Source: Dehalococcoidia bacterium
Lineage (GTDB): Bacteria > Chloroflexota > Dehalococcoidia > GIF9 > AB-539-J10
Reading direction: 5' to 3'
Assembly: GCA_030606765.1 (NCBI GenBank)
Contig: JAUWFX010000013.1
Location: 1 to 20,914 of the forward strand
Length of the DNA stretch: 20,914 bases
A model generated the notes under the pieces. That model saw only the letters and a program-made list of their open reading frames with translations, had not been told where the DNA came from and did no database searches. How positions within the stretch are numbered: position 1 is the stretch's first letter; each line of letters opens with the position of its first letter. Positions 8,159 through 17,266 of this stretch are shown one piece after another. Position numbers and translations under genes: made by a program.

Positions 8159-9409
8159 GTGAACAGAGCACTTAAAAAAAGAAGAGTAGTAATCACTGGA
8201 CTTGGCGCTGTTACTCCCTTAGCCACGGGTGTTGAAGAATCCTGGCGAAAGCTATACCAGGGCAAATCAGGGGTGGCCAGAATCACCAAGTTTGACCCTT
8301 CTGCATTTAACGTGCAAATCGCTGCCGAGCTCAAGGATTTTCATCCTGAGGACTTTCTGGATAAGAAAAAAATTAGAAGGACAGACCCCTTCATACAGTA
8401 TGCGCTAGTAGCTGCTCGTATAGCAATAGATGATGCTGGATTGACTATAAATGGAAATAATGCCAGCAGAGTAGGGGTAGTGCTGGGCTCATGTGCTGGC
8501 GGCATGACTATGTATGGAAAGAACCTTTTCGCCCTTCGTGATGAAGGGCCAGACAAAGTTTCCCCTTTCTTCATTCCTGGATTTATAGCCAACATGGCGG
8601 CAGGGGAGGTCTCCATGGCTTTTGGTGCCCGGGGGCCGAGCAAATGTGTCGTTACTGCCTGTGCTACCGGAAACAATTGTATTGGTGATGCTTTCAGGCT
8701 TATTCAATATGACGAAGCAGATGCCATGATTGCTGGGGGGAGCGATGCCTACATTCTCCCCATTGCCATTGCTGGATTTGACAAAATGAGAACCCTATCC
8801 CGAAGGAACAATGAGCCCGAGAAGGCGAGCCGCCCCTTTGATAAAGACCGTGATGGTTTTATAATCGGAGAAGGTGCCGGGGTTGTTATCTTGGAGGAAC
8901 TGGAGTCAGCCGTACGAAGAGGGGCTAAAATCTATGCCGGGCTTGCCGGCTACGGCTCCAACATCGACAGCTTTCATATAACCGAGCCTGATTGGGAAAA
9001 TCAAGCACGGTGTCTTAAGCTGGCCCTGAGTGACGCCGCTATCTCGCCTAGCGATGTTGACTACATCAACGCTCACGGAACGTCTACCGTTCTCAGTGAT
9101 GTATCTGAGACTAAGGCTATAAAGGCAGCCTTGGGAGAACAAAGCAAAAAGGTGCCTATAAGCTCCAATAAATCTATGTTCGGTCATTTATTGGGGGCAG
9201 CAGGTGCAGTAGAAGCTATTTTCACTGTTCTTACCATGAGGGATGGTATTATACCGCCTACCATAAATTATGATACCCCGGACCCTGAATGTGACTTGGA
9301 TTATGTCCCTAATATCGCCAAAAAGGCGCAGGTAAATGTAGCTCTTTCCAACTCCTTTGGCTTCGGTGGAGTTAATGCCACCCTTGCCTTCAGGAAGTTC
9401 GCAGAATAG
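8159..9409 (+). CDS. fabF: 3-oxoacyl-ACP synthase II (FabF)
   Basis: This condensing enzyme elongates acyl-ACP with malonyl-ACP in type II fatty acid synthesis. The Cys-His-His triad is complete: C168 (TACATGNN), H306 (NAHGTSTVLSD) and H343 (MFGHLLGAAGA). Its 416 residues match the FabF norm of about 410-420. The GTG at 8159 is the only upstream start, because a TGA in the same frame lies at 8150-8152; the ribosome binding site is weak. The gene follows acpP. Its stop lies four bases from the end of the convergent TlpA-like gene, so the transcripts meet tail to tail without an obvious terminator. Confidence 0.95.
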   Translation: MNRALKKRRVVITGLGAVTPLATGVEESWRKLYQGKSGVARITKFDPSAFNVQIAAELKDFHPEDFLDKKKIRRTDPFIQYALVAARIAIDDAGLTINGNNASRVGVVLGSCAGGMTMYGKNLFALRDEGPDKVSPFFIPGFIANMAAGEVSMAFGARGPSKCVVTACATGNNCIGDAFRLIQYDEADAMIAGGSDAYILPIAIAGFDKMRTLSRRNNEPEKASRPFDKDRDGFIIGEGAGVVILEELESAVRRGAKIYAGLAGYGSNIDSFHITEPDWENQARCLKLALSDAAISPSDVDYINAHGTSTVLSDVSETKAIKAALGEQSKKVPISSNKSMFGHLLGAAGAVEAIFTVLTMRDGIIPPTINYDTPDPECDLDYVPNIAKKAQVNVALSNSFGFGGVNATLAFRKFAE

Positions 9410-9413
9410 TATT

Positions 9414-9935
9414 TCAAAAAACGCTGTCCAGGGTTTCCCACAGTTCCGCCTCACTCGTAAATGCGCCAATTTTTATGTACTGAACTATACCTTCGCTATC
9501 GACGAAGAATGTAATTGGAATATACCCTCGTGGGTTATCCTCCTGGCAATAGTTCACGAAAACTTCTCTATTTTCATCGAGGGCTACTATCATGGTTGGT
9601 TCATAATCGCCGAAGAAGGTTTGTACCGTTGAAGCGCTTTCACCTACATTAATGGCTATGACTTTTATCTCTCCTTCACTCTCCTGGGCTACAGCCTCAA
9701 AATAAGGCAATTCCGCACGACAAGGGCCACACCATGTAGCCCAGAAATTAAGCACCACCGGAGTCCCCTCTAGCTCAGACAGGGTTATATTAGCCCCTGT
9801 CATAGTAGGCAATGTAAAGTCTGGTGCCTCTTGGGATAATAGCGAGGAACTACAACTCAGAGCGACTCCAGCTAGAGCAAGAACCGCGATAATCAGAGTT
9901 ATACGTATTAACTTTTTTGACATTCTACTGGCCAT
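9414..9935 (-). CDS. TlpA-like membrane-anchored thioredoxin
   Basis: This 173-residue protein has an N-terminal hydrophobic segment (about 9-26) ending in ALSC (C28), a possible but non-canonical lipobox, so it is anchored outside the membrane by lipid or signal anchor. A thioredoxin fold of the TlpA/ResA type follows, with FWATWCGPC giving the redox pair C69 and C72, and a YIPITFFVD segment carrying the conserved cis-proline. Such proteins reduce extracytoplasmic disulfides, for instance during cytochrome c or other protein maturation. AGGAGG lies eight bases upstream of the ATG and the upstream gene is the CcdA electron donor, one base away. The two should form an electron relay from cytoplasmic thioredoxin. 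The specific client cannot be read from the sequence. Confidence 0.9.
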   Translation of the reverse strand: MASRMSKKLIRITLIIAVLALAGVALSCSSSLLSQEAPDFTLPTMTGANITLSELEGTPVVLNFWATWCGPCRAELPYFEAVAQESEGEIKVIAINVGESASTVQTFFGDYEPTMIVALDENREVFVNYCQEDNPRGYIPITFFVDSEGIVQYIKIGAFTSEAELWETLDSVF

Positions 9936-9936
9936 A

Positions 9937-10632
9937 TTAGTAACCTCCTGGCATAAGCCCGCTGAGATAGTTTAGGTAACCGGTCAACATCAGAATTCCC
10001 ATGCTGATAAGCAGTACCGCGGCTACTATGGAGGTGACAAAAGCATGGCGGCTAAGCCATCTGAGGTATCGGGATGCTGCCCCCAACACTAGACCCACGG
10101 CGATGAAAGGCAGCCCCAGCCCCAAACAATAAGCAAGTAAAAGATAAACTCCCTGCCACGCTGTTTGTGAACTCGCTGCCAAGGCTAGTATACCCCCCAG
10201 AATCGGGCCAACACAGGGAATCCAGCCCAGTGAGAATATTACCCCTATTAGCAGAGACCTCAGATAGCCTGTACCTTTAGCCCTGGCAAAGTCAAGGCGT
10301 TTCTCATAATTGAGCCAGGGCACCTTAGTAGCGGCTATTAGGAATATGCCAAACGTGATTAACAGAGCACCGGCCACCTTTTCCAACACATCCTGTGGCA
10401 CCGCGGCTCCCAATAAGCCAAGAGAAGCTCCTAAAGCGGTAAAAACCAGAGAGAAACCGACTATGAAGCTGATGGTATGGAGGAAAATATGTCTTCGATT
10501 AGGAAGGTCTGGGGTAAGAACTGATGCACCAGCTATGTTGGCCAGATATATCGGGACCAGCGGTAGAATACAAGGTGATAAAAAGGATAGAATCCCTGCG
10601 GCGAGAGCCGTTAAGAAGGTTATGCTCGACAT
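9937..10632 (-). CDS. ccdA: CcdA/DsbD-family thiol-disulfide transporter
   Basis: This polytopic membrane protein of 231 residues with about six hydrophobic segments passes electrons from cytoplasmic thioredoxin across the membrane. The redox cysteines are in their family positions: C21 in LSPCILPLVP near the start of the first helix and C140 in GWIPCVGPILGG. It has only the transmembrane domain, without the periplasmic domains of full DsbD, as in CcdA. AGAGGA precedes the ATG. It is the first gene of a two-gene minus-strand operon with the TlpA-like protein, its likely recipient. A possible -10 box TATACT lies at 10646-10651 on the minus strand. Confidence 0.92.
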   Translation of the reverse strand: MSSITFLTALAAGILSFLSPCILPLVPIYLANIAGASVLTPDLPNRRHIFLHTISFIVGFSLVFTALGASLGLLGAAVPQDVLEKVAGALLITFGIFLIAATKVPWLNYEKRLDFARAKGTGYLRSLLIGVIFSLGWIPCVGPILGGILALAASSQTAWQGVYLLLAYCLGLGLPFIAVGLVLGAASRYLRWLSRHAFVTSIVAAVLLISMGILMLTGYLNYLSGLMPGGY

Positions 10633-10722
10633 CTATATCCTCTTTAGTATAGCAGCTATGCCATAAACTAAAAAGGATAAATCTTTTGCTACCACCCAGT
10701 ATTTGATACAATAATTGACCGT

Positions 10723-11189
<467 letters not shown>

Positions 11190-12248
11190 ATGGGCAAGAT
11201 TCTTGTTTTGGGCGCTGGAGATATGGGCACTGCTTTATCCGTTCCATTATGCCAGAATAAGCAGGAAGTGAATCTCTGGGGGACTGAGTTTGATGCCGAA
11301 GTCCTGGAGACAATGGCGAGGACCGGGCAGCACATCCGATTAGGCATTGCGTTGCCAGGGTGTGTCACCCTGTTTTCCGCTGCGGAGTTGGAAAAGGCTT
11401 GCCAAAATGTAGAGGTTGTTGTGTTAGCGCTTGCATCCTCCGGCATCAGGTCTATAATGCAGAGGTTAGTTCCTTTTGTAAAAGACGGGATGATCATAGT
11501 AAATGCTGCCAAAGGGCTGGGGGAAGACTCTAAAACTGGGAATATGCTGACAATGCTGGATGTCATCGAGAGCGAACTCCCAGAGGCACTCCGCGGCAAA
11601 AATCCAATGGTAACAGTAGGTGGCCCCTCAATAGCCAAGGGGGTTGCTGAGCGTGTGCCTACTGAAGTTGTTTTCGCCTCAAAGGACCTGGCTGCAGCCC
11701 GGCACTGCCAAGAAGTATTCACCACTCCAGTTTACAAGATGAAGATAACCACTGATGTTATAGGTGTCGGGCTGTGTGCGGCACTAAAAAATGCATTCGC
11801 TGTTGCCCTGGGGTTCTGCGACGGAGTAGAAGGCAAAACAGATGTCAGAGTGAAAATGCACAACTTAAGAGCGGCGTTGCTATGGGAGGGAGCAGTTGAA
11901 CTATCCAAAATTGTCCAAACAATGGGAGGAAAGGAAGAAACTGTATTAGGACCAGCAGGCATCGGGGATTTATATGTCACCGCTCTCGGGGGGCGGACAT
12001 GCTTATTTGGGAAGATGCTCGGGGGTGGCATGTCGACAGAACAGGCACTTGAGGAAATGAAAAATAGGCATCAAACCGTCGAGACTTATCCAGCCACTAA
12101 AGCAGTATATAAGCTAGCGCAAATGTTGAGCAAAAATGGTAAGTTAAACATGAATGACTTGCCCCTTTTAACGCAAGTTTACGCAGTTCTTTTCGAAGGG
12201 AAGGATGTAGAAGCTGCTATATCGGATTGCTTTGCTGCACTTCAATAA
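11190..12248 (+). CDS. gpsA: glycerol-3-phosphate dehydrogenase [NAD(P)+]
   Basis: The enzyme reduces dihydroxyacetone phosphate to sn-glycerol-3-phosphate, the backbone of phospholipids. An N-terminal Rossmann motif GAGDMG (8-13) is followed by NAAKGLG (K109), a VGGPSIAKGV segment and the catalytic K200 in ALKNAFAVALGFCDG. Its 352 residues are slightly above the bacterial norm of about 330. GAAGAGG lies upstream of the ATG. glpK follows about 55 bases downstream in the same direction, so both routes to glycerol-3-phosphate are probably on one transcript. The C-terminal sequence is well conserved, including GPAGIGDLYVT. Confidence 0.94.
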   Translation: MGKILVLGAGDMGTALSVPLCQNKQEVNLWGTEFDAEVLETMARTGQHIRLGIALPGCVTLFSAAELEKACQNVEVVVLALASSGIRSIMQRLVPFVKDGMIIVNAAKGLGEDSKTGNMLTMLDVIESELPEALRGKNPMVTVGGPSIAKGVAERVPTEVVFASKDLAAARHCQEVFTTPVYKMKITTDVIGVGLCAALKNAFAVALGFCDGVEGKTDVRVKMHNLRAALLWEGAVELSKIVQTMGGKEETVLGPAGIGDLYVTALGGRTCLFGKMLGGGMSTEQALEEMKNRHQTVETYPATKAVYKLAQMLSKNGKLNMNDLPLLTQVYAVLFEGKDVEAAISDCFAALQ

Positions 12249-12302
12249 CTACCGGACGATGGCGAGCCCATATCCATGAGTTAGCGCATGGAAGGATGTA
12301 GA

Positions 12303-13784
12303 GTGAGAACTTACATTCTTGCTATTGACCAAGGTACCACCGGGACAACGACACTTATTGTTGACCGTGATGGAATCATACGTGGGCGTGGTTACACCAA
12401 GATTACCCAGTACTATCCAAAGCCAGGCTGGATGGAGCATGACCCGTCGGAGATTTGGGAGCAGACTTTACACGCAGTCAGCCAAGCCAAGCACGCTGCC
12501 GGAATTGGGGACGCTGACATTGCTGCCATAGGCATCACCAACCAGCGAGAGACCACCATACTTATAGATAGAGCGACTGGAGAGCCTATAGGACGGGCTA
12601 TCGTGTGGCAATGCCGCAGGACGGCAGACAGGTGTGAGCAGCTCCAAGCACAAGGGGTTGCCAAAATCATCCAGGCCAAGACTGGCTTGGTAATCGATGC
12701 GTACTTCTCGGCGACAAAGATACAGTGGTTGTTGGAGAACTTACCTGGGGTACGGGAGCGGGCAGAACATGGTGAGATTCTATTTTGTAACGTGGACGCC
12801 TGGTTGCTCTGGAAACTCACCAATGGCAGAGTGCATGCCACCGATTTCTCAAATGCATCTCGCACCATGCTGTTCAACATCAATACCCTGGATTGGGATG
12901 ACGAACTACTTCGACTTTTTAACATTCCTCGTTCTATGCTACCAGATGTTTACCCCTCGATTAACATTTTTGGTTATACCGAGGATGGGATTCCCATTAC
13001 CGGGGTAGCCGGTGACCAGCAGGCGGCCTTGTTTAGCCAAGCATGCTATCAGCCCGGTATGACTAAGGTGACATATGGCACAGGTGCTTTTGTGCTTATG
13101 AACATAGGCAAGAAACCTGTCGTAGCCAGACATGGTCTGCTGACTACTGTGGCTTGTAGCCTCGATGGCAAAGCGGAGTATGCTTTGGAAGGCAGTGTAT
13201 TTATTGCGGGGGCAGCTATCCAATGGCTACAGGATTTAGGATTGATCAGGGAGGCAGGGGAATCAGAGCAACTGGCAATGGAAATAAAGGATACCGGTGG
13301 TGTGTACCTGGTACCCGCTTTTGTTGGCCTGGGGGCACCTCACTGGGACATGTATGCGCGTGGTACGCTCATCGGGTTGACTCGTGGCAGCGGCAGAGCC
13401 CAGGTCGTAAGAGCTGCTGTGGAATCAATTGCTTATCAGGTGACGGACGTTCTGGAGGCGATGGTGGCTAATTCGGGTCTTCGGCTGGCGGAGATACGGG
13501 TGGATGGTGGGGCTGCGACTAACAATTTCCTGGCACAGTTTCAGGCCGACATCGCCGGGGTAGAAGTATCCCAGCCCAAAATGTTAGAGACGACGGCTCT
13601 AGGAGCAGCCTATCTCGCTGGCTTGGGGATAGGGTTTTGGAAATCTAGTCAGGAGATAGAAGCGCTACGGGAAGTAGGCCAGCGGTTCACGCCATGCATG
13701 GAAACCACAGAACGTCAGGCGTTGCGCCGTGGTTGGGCAAGAGCATTAGAACGGGCCAGGGGTTGGCTCATAGTAGAGGAATAA
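12303..13784 (+). CDS. glpK: glycerol kinase
   Basis: An FGGY-family kinase of about 493 residues that phosphorylates glycerol to glycerol-3-phosphate with ATP. Seen in order are the phosphate-binding DQGTTGTT, KPGWMEHDP, GITNQRET, VWQCRRT, the ATPase loop TYGTGAFVLMN, FVGLGAPHWD and the adenosine-binding RVDGGAATNN. These are characteristic of glycerol kinase rather than xylulokinase. I chose GTG at 12303 with GGAAGG about eight bases upstream; ATG at 12288 would add five residues. It follows gpsA, but no GlpF facilitator is nearby. A strong hairpin without a T-run lies just after the stop. Confidence 0.94.
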   Translation: MRTYILAIDQGTTGTTTLIVDRDGIIRGRGYTKITQYYPKPGWMEHDPSEIWEQTLHAVSQAKHAAGIGDADIAAIGITNQRETTILIDRATGEPIGRAIVWQCRRTADRCEQLQAQGVAKIIQAKTGLVIDAYFSATKIQWLLENLPGVRERAEHGEILFCNVDAWLLWKLTNGRVHATDFSNASRTMLFNINTLDWDDELLRLFNIPRSMLPDVYPSINIFGYTEDGIPITGVAGDQQAALFSQACYQPGMTKVTYGTGAFVLMNIGKKPVVARHGLLTTVACSLDGKAEYALEGSVFIAGAAIQWLQDLGLIREAGESEQLAMEIKDTGGVYLVPAFVGLGAPHWDMYARGTLIGLTRGSGRAQVVRAAVESIAYQVTDVLEAMVANSGLRLAEIRVDGGAATNNFLAQFQADIAGVEVSQPKMLETTALGAAYLAGLGIGFWKSSQEIEALREVGQRFTPCMETTERQALRRGWARALERARGWLIVEE

Positions 13785-13790
13785 AGGTAA

Positions 13791-13808
13791 TGCGATACCC
13801 CTATCGCA
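13791..13808. repeat. perfect hairpin after glpK
   Basis: TGCGATA and TATCGCA pair fully around a CCCC loop, starting seven bases after the glpK stop. No T-run follows, so it is more likely an mRNA 3'-end stabiliser or part of a factor-dependent terminator than an intrinsic terminator. Confidence 0.5.
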
Positions 13809-13852
13809 CGATTGGTCCTCACAATACTCGGTTTCATGTTCCTTTACATCAT

Positions 13853-13880
13853 GTTACAACCTCCTTAAAAGAGCTATAAT
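13853..13880 (+). promoter_or_regulatory. candidate promoter of trkH-trkA
   Basis: GTTACA (13853-13858) and a perfect TATAAT (13875-13880) are spaced by 16 bases, leaving a leader of about 110 bases before the GTG of trkH. Confidence 0.45.
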
Positions 13881-13998
13881 AGATTGTAATTGATATATAT
13901 ACTTCGTATCCGACTTGCATCTCTAAGCTCATATGGTTATTGAGAACCGGCTATGGAGTCAATATCAACGATAGAATTGAAATGAACCGGGGTTAATA

Positions 13999-15450
13999 GT
14001 GCATGCACTGAGGTATTCCGTTCGACCTCTGCCGGTACTGAAATATTTCGGCCAGCTCAGCATCGTTCTGGCACTGCTTACGCTGGTGCCGTTAGTTGTA
14101 TCCATTCTATTCGGCGATTACCGTGTTACACTCCGGTATTCCATTGTTGTGGTGGGTGTCTTTACTATGGGTTTTTTCCTGCAAAGACTGCCTACTCCCA
14201 GACGCATCCAGACAAACGAAGCGATGGTCGTTACAGCTCTGGTGTTTCTATTTGCGGCGATGGTGATGACGTGGCCTACCATGGCTTCCGGCTTAAGCTT
14301 TACAGATGCGCTATTCGAGACCATCTCCGGCGTAACAACAACAGGCTTGAGCGTTACGGCTTCAGTGGCAGATAAACCGGCTATTTTTCTATTTTCCCGT
14401 GCCTGGATGCAGTGGGTCGGGGGTCTGGGTATCGTGATTCTTTTCGTGGCAACCATGATTCGGCCGGGTCTGTCAGCCAAGCGTATTGGCGATTTAGAAG
14501 ACTATGAGGAGGACCTGGTCGGTAGTACCAGGGCACATGCTCGCCGTGTGCTGATCGTCTATTCAATATTGACCGGTTTCGGCATTATCGTATTAGGGTT
14601 GCTGGATGCCGGATGGTTCAACAGCGTAATATACTCCCTTTCCGCAGTATCCACCGGAGGGTTTTCACCTCATGATGCCAGCCTGGCAGGATTGAATAGT
14701 CCTTGGCCACAAGCAATGGTGATATTGCTATCAGTGGCAGGCGCTATTCCTCTGGTTTTATACTTCCGCTCGTTTAAAGAGGGCGGAAGAGTGTTAATAC
14801 GAGACCGCCAGCTGCAGGGGCTTCTTATAGCCGGTTTGGTGGCAGCGTTACTTATGGCATGGTTTCTCTTCACCCAGGATGGTTTTAGCTGGATTCAAGC
14901 ACTGCGCCATGGAGTATTAAATGCTTTTTCTGCTCAATCAACGGCGGGCTTCTCTACATTGGATATTTCTCAAATCAACGCTGGTGCAAAACTTACGCTC
15001 ATTTTTTCCATGCTGCTGGGCGGCGGTGTCGGGTCTACTGCCGGGGGCATCAAGATTCTACGTTTACTGATTTTGGTGCAGTTACTCTATATTTTTCTAC
15101 AGCGTGCCAGTATGCCCAAGCAAGCTGTTGCCGAAGCCAGTCTTGGCAGGCACCGGTTGGAAACAGACGAGATACAGAGCGCTCTAAGCATCGTTTTTGT
15201 TTTTCTGGCGTCCATTGGGATTTCATGGCTGGTATTTGTAGGCATGGGGCATAACCCGCTTGATTCGTTATTCGAGGTTGTCTCGGCGATTGGGACAGTC
15301 GGGTTATCGACTGGAATAACTGCTCCCGAACTGCATGCGATTCTTAAAGGAGTTCTATGTGTAGATATGCTTCTCGGGAGATTGGAAATTATTGCCTGGT
15401 TAGTGCTATTCTATCCTCGGACTTGGATTGGAAGAAGACTGGAGGAATAA
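13999..15450 (+). CDS. trkH: TrkH/KtrB-type potassium channel subunit
   Basis: This 483-residue integral membrane protein forms the potassium path of a Trk/Ktr uptake system. All four pore-loop filter repeats can be read: TTTGLS (113-118), STGGFS (218-223), STAGFS (314-319) and GTVGLS (432-437). The GGGVGSTAGGIK segment (341-352) is also typical. The start is GTG with a weak ribosome binding site. The stop is followed one base later by the ATG of the regulatory subunit gene, whose GGAGG site lies inside the trkH end, so the two are coupled. TrkH is preferred over KtrB by length, but the distinction is not firm. Confidence 0.93.
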   Translation: MHALRYSVRPLPVLKYFGQLSIVLALLTLVPLVVSILFGDYRVTLRYSIVVVGVFTMGFFLQRLPTPRRIQTNEAMVVTALVFLFAAMVMTWPTMASGLSFTDALFETISGVTTTGLSVTASVADKPAIFLFSRAWMQWVGGLGIVILFVATMIRPGLSAKRIGDLEDYEEDLVGSTRAHARRVLIVYSILTGFGIIVLGLLDAGWFNSVIYSLSAVSTGGFSPHDASLAGLNSPWPQAMVILLSVAGAIPLVLYFRSFKEGGRVLIRDRQLQGLLIAGLVAALLMAWFLFTQDGFSWIQALRHGVLNAFSAQSTAGFSTLDISQINAGAKLTLIFSMLLGGGVGSTAGGIKILRLLILVQLLYIFLQRASMPKQAVAEASLGRHRLETDEIQSALSIVFVFLASIGISWLVFVGMGHNPLDSLFEVVSAIGTVGLSTGITAPELHAILKGVLCVDMLLGRLEIIAWLVLFYPRTWIGRRLEE

Positions 15451-15451
15451 T

Positions 15452-16126
15452 ATGAGGATTGTATTTTCAGGAGCCAGCCCCTTAACGATTATAACAGCTA
15501 AAACATTGATAAAACAGGGACACGAAGTGATTATTATAGAAGTCGATAAGGAAAAAATCGATCGGATTTCAGATGAATTGGATTGCAGCTTCCTGCACGG
15601 TGATTCGGCCAAGCCGGCAATACTTAGTCAAGTTGATCCCAAAAACAGCGATATTCTATTTTGCCTGACCAATAGCGACCAGATTAATATCATCACATCC
15701 CTGCTGGGGCGCTCGATGGGCTTTAAGCGCGTCATAACCAGTATCGAAGATACGGATTTGGAGCAATTATGCCGCGAACTCGGGCTTGAAGATACTATTA
15801 TCCCGGTATGGACGATGAGCCGGCACCTGGACAATATGGTACGCGGACTTGATAATATTAATTTATCTACGTTGTTAAAGGAAGACGCTAGATTTTTTAC
15901 TTTTACGGCTGGTGAGGAAGACGCAACTTCTGTTAGTGAACTGGGGCTTCCCAAAGATGCGAAGGTCATTTTCTACTATCGTGACAATAAATTTCACTTT
16001 GCCGATAACGACACAAAACTCCATAAAGGCGACGAGATTGTCATCTTAACCCATAGCAAAAACATTCCTGATTTTAATGAACGCTGGTATCCGAAGGAAG
16101 TCAACAATAAGAATCCCAAGAAATAA
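15452..16126 (+). CDS. trkA: TrkA-type regulatory subunit (RCK domain), degenerate dinucleotide loop
   Basis: This 224-residue cytoplasmic subunit has an RCK_N Rossmann-like domain (about 1-130) and a C-terminal RCK_C domain (about 145-215). It gates the partner TrkH channel in response to ligands. GGAGG six bases upstream fixes the ATG at 15452; a TTG at 15428 is inferior. The nucleotide-binding loop reads SGASPLT where the family has GxGxxG, so two of the three glycines are missing, although the later acidic IIEVDKEK strand end and FLHGDSAKP are typical. Ligand preference may therefore differ from NAD(H)/ATP. It is half the length of the E. coli TrkA, as in single-repeat Ktr/Trk subunits. 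Convergent thyX ends 14 bases away. Confidence 0.88.
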   Translation: MRIVFSGASPLTIITAKTLIKQGHEVIIIEVDKEKIDRISDELDCSFLHGDSAKPAILSQVDPKNSDILFCLTNSDQINIITSLLGRSMGFKRVITSIEDTDLEQLCRELGLEDTIIPVWTMSRHLDNMVRGLDNINLSTLLKEDARFFTFTAGEEDATSVSELGLPKDAKVIFYYRDNKFHFADNDTKLHKGDEIVILTHSKNIPDFNERWYPKEVNNKNPKK

Positions 16127-16140
16127 CTCCGCTCCACCAT

Positions 16141-16731
16141 TCACAAATCCGCAAATACCTGGGGGGCTATTTCCTTCACTATCTTCCGTATTTCCTCGGC
16201 GACAGCCCTGAACTCAGGAAGCGCTCGTTTGGATGTGCGCAGCTTGATGATATGGCGGATTTCGCGGAAATTCCAGGTGCAGATTATCTGGGTCTCACAG
16301 GCGTTGGGAAGGACGTAGCGAGCAATCTCAGCTTTTATCCCCTTGTCCAATAAGTCACCATAGGCCTGCCAGCAAGTCGTCATTACCTCTTCGAATTGCT
16401 TATGGGCAGATTCGTTGTCTTTAATTGGAGGCGGCTCGACATATCTTGGCTCGGTTTCCTTCACATATCGCTGGCTTCTCTGGCTGTAACTTGCCAATCT
16501 GTGCCTGACAAGCTCATGGGTCAGGACGCGGCTGGCACGAATGTAGAAGGTAGCGCAAGCATGTTCAACCATTGACTCATGCCCGACCTCCAGCCACTTC
16601 TGAATTCGGTCGGGTACCGTGCCTGCTTTATCCTGTGTGTCCCAGCACAGCCTGCCCGCTGTCTCTATCAATTTTTCGGCATCAGGGGTGACGGCAAGTA
16701 ACTGCACTTCTACGTCATACTTATCGGTCAT
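16141..16731 (-). CDS. thyX: flavin-dependent thymidylate synthase
   Basis: ThyX makes dTMP from dUMP using methylene-tetrahydrofolate and FAD/NADPH, independently of ThyA. The diagnostic motif RHRxxSxxxxSxR is present at 76-88 (R76, H77, R78, S81, S86, R88), and the HESMVEH segment (51-57) is also typical. Its 196 residues are a little short but include the whole fold. The ATG is preceded by AGGCG. The gene lies directly downstream of tRNA-Arg on the same strand and may be co-transcribed with it. No folate or nucleotide gene adjoins it. ThyX is common in anaerobes and thermophiles. Confidence 0.95.
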   Translation of the reverse strand: MTDKYDVEVQLLAVTPDAEKLIETAGRLCWDTQDKAGTVPDRIQKWLEVGHESMVEHACATFYIRASRVLTHELVRHRLASYSQRSQRYVKETEPRYVEPPPIKDNESAHKQFEEVMTTCWQAYGDLLDKGIKAEIARYVLPNACETQIICTWNFREIRHIIKLRTSKRALPEFRAVAEEIRKIVKEIAPQVFADL

Positions 16732-16760
16732 CGCCTATTTACTAAAGCGTAAGTCCATTG

Positions 16761-16837
16761 TGGCGTCCCTGGAGGGATTCGAACCCACGACCCGCTGCTT
16801 AGAAGGCAGCCGCTCTGTCCAGCTGAGCTACAGGGAC
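16761..16837 (-). tRNA. tRNA-Arg (anticodon TCT)
   Basis: Acceptor stem GTCCCTG/CAGGGAC, anticodon stem GCTGC/GCAGC with loop CTTCTAA (anticodon TCT, codon AGA), discriminator G and encoded CCA (complement of 16761-16763). A TATACT -10 box on the minus strand (16848-16853) lies ten bases upstream. Confidence 0.96.
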
Positions 16838-16889
16838 AATCAAATTAAGTATAGCATGATAGAGCTTGAATGATTAAATGAAGGGTGAG

Positions 16890-17009
16890 CTAGTCTTTGT
16901 GAGCCTGTGCTACATGCCTCTGCCAGCATTTCTCGTGTACATAAACGGCGCATTTAGCGCAGTAATAAATATGGGCTCTGGCTTCTTTGCCACAGACAGG
17001 ACATTTCAT
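16890..17009 (-). CDS. 39-residue treble-clef-like zinc-finger protein
   Basis: A tiny gene starts with an ATG that overlaps the stop of the FmdB-type gene as ATGA (17009-17006) and ends at TAG (16892-16890). The protein has C3-x2-C6, C17-x2-C20, H25-x2-C28, H32 and H37, so eight potential zinc ligands in 39 residues. The ligand pattern is nearly the same as in the N-terminus of the first operon gene (17566 to about 17440), including the VHxxCW and QAH segments, so the two are paralogues. Four-base overlap implies translational coupling. Two zinc ions could be bound, as in cross-brace RING/B-box-type folds, which is an inference. No function is known to me. Confidence 0.75.
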   Translation of the reverse strand: MKCPVCGKEARAHIYYCAKCAVYVHEKCWQRHVAQAHKD

Positions 17010-17254
17010 GATTCACTGCCTCCACTATCTTTTTCTTTTTTCCCTAGCCCTTCAGGATTGGCCCTTTTCCCTCTTTCCTCTCTGGAGTCGGTTACATAAA
17101 AGCCTGGCCCGTTAAATATGATGGGGACTGGAGAGAAAAGGCGACGGGCAATTCCGTGGCAGGTAGGACAATCAGCTATCGGCTTATCATGAAAGCTCTG
17201 CTTAAGCTCAAATTGAAGGTTACAATTCAGGCAGCGATATTGATAAGTAGGCAT
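17006..17254 (-). CDS. FmdB-family zinc-ribbon protein
   Basis: An 82-residue protein begins MPTYQYRC with two CxxC knuckles (C8, C11 in CLNCN; C29, C32 in CPTCH), the layout of the FmdB putative regulatory family, followed by SPVPIIFNGPGFY and a charged, disordered C-terminal tail rich in Lys, Glu and Ser. FmdB proteins are small zinc ribbons first named beside formamidase genes; their role remains uncertain and may involve transcription or translation. GGAGG lies upstream of the ATG. The gene is the second of three in a minus-strand operon and overlaps the third by ATGA. The CIRCE operator upstream suggests a stress role. Confidence 0.85.
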   Translation of the reverse strand: MPTYQYRCLNCNLQFELKQSFHDKPIADCPTCHGIARRLFSPVPIIFNGPGFYVTDSREERGKRANPEGLGKKEKDSGGSES

Positions 17255-17266
17255 TTATATCCTCCT

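Noticed and set aside
11796..12031. Minus-strand frames inside gpsA and glpK (for example 11732-12031 and 12413-12925)
   Set aside because: Shadows of well-conserved genes on the other strand, without motifs or ribosome binding sites.
13791..13808. Intrinsic terminator after glpK
   Set aside because: The hairpin is perfect but no T-run follows, so it is listed only as a hairpin.
16619..16873. Plus-strand frame of 84 residues over tRNA-Arg and the thyX start
   Set aside because: Contains GFEPTTRCLEGSRSVQLSY, antisense tRNA, and the rest is a shadow of thyX.
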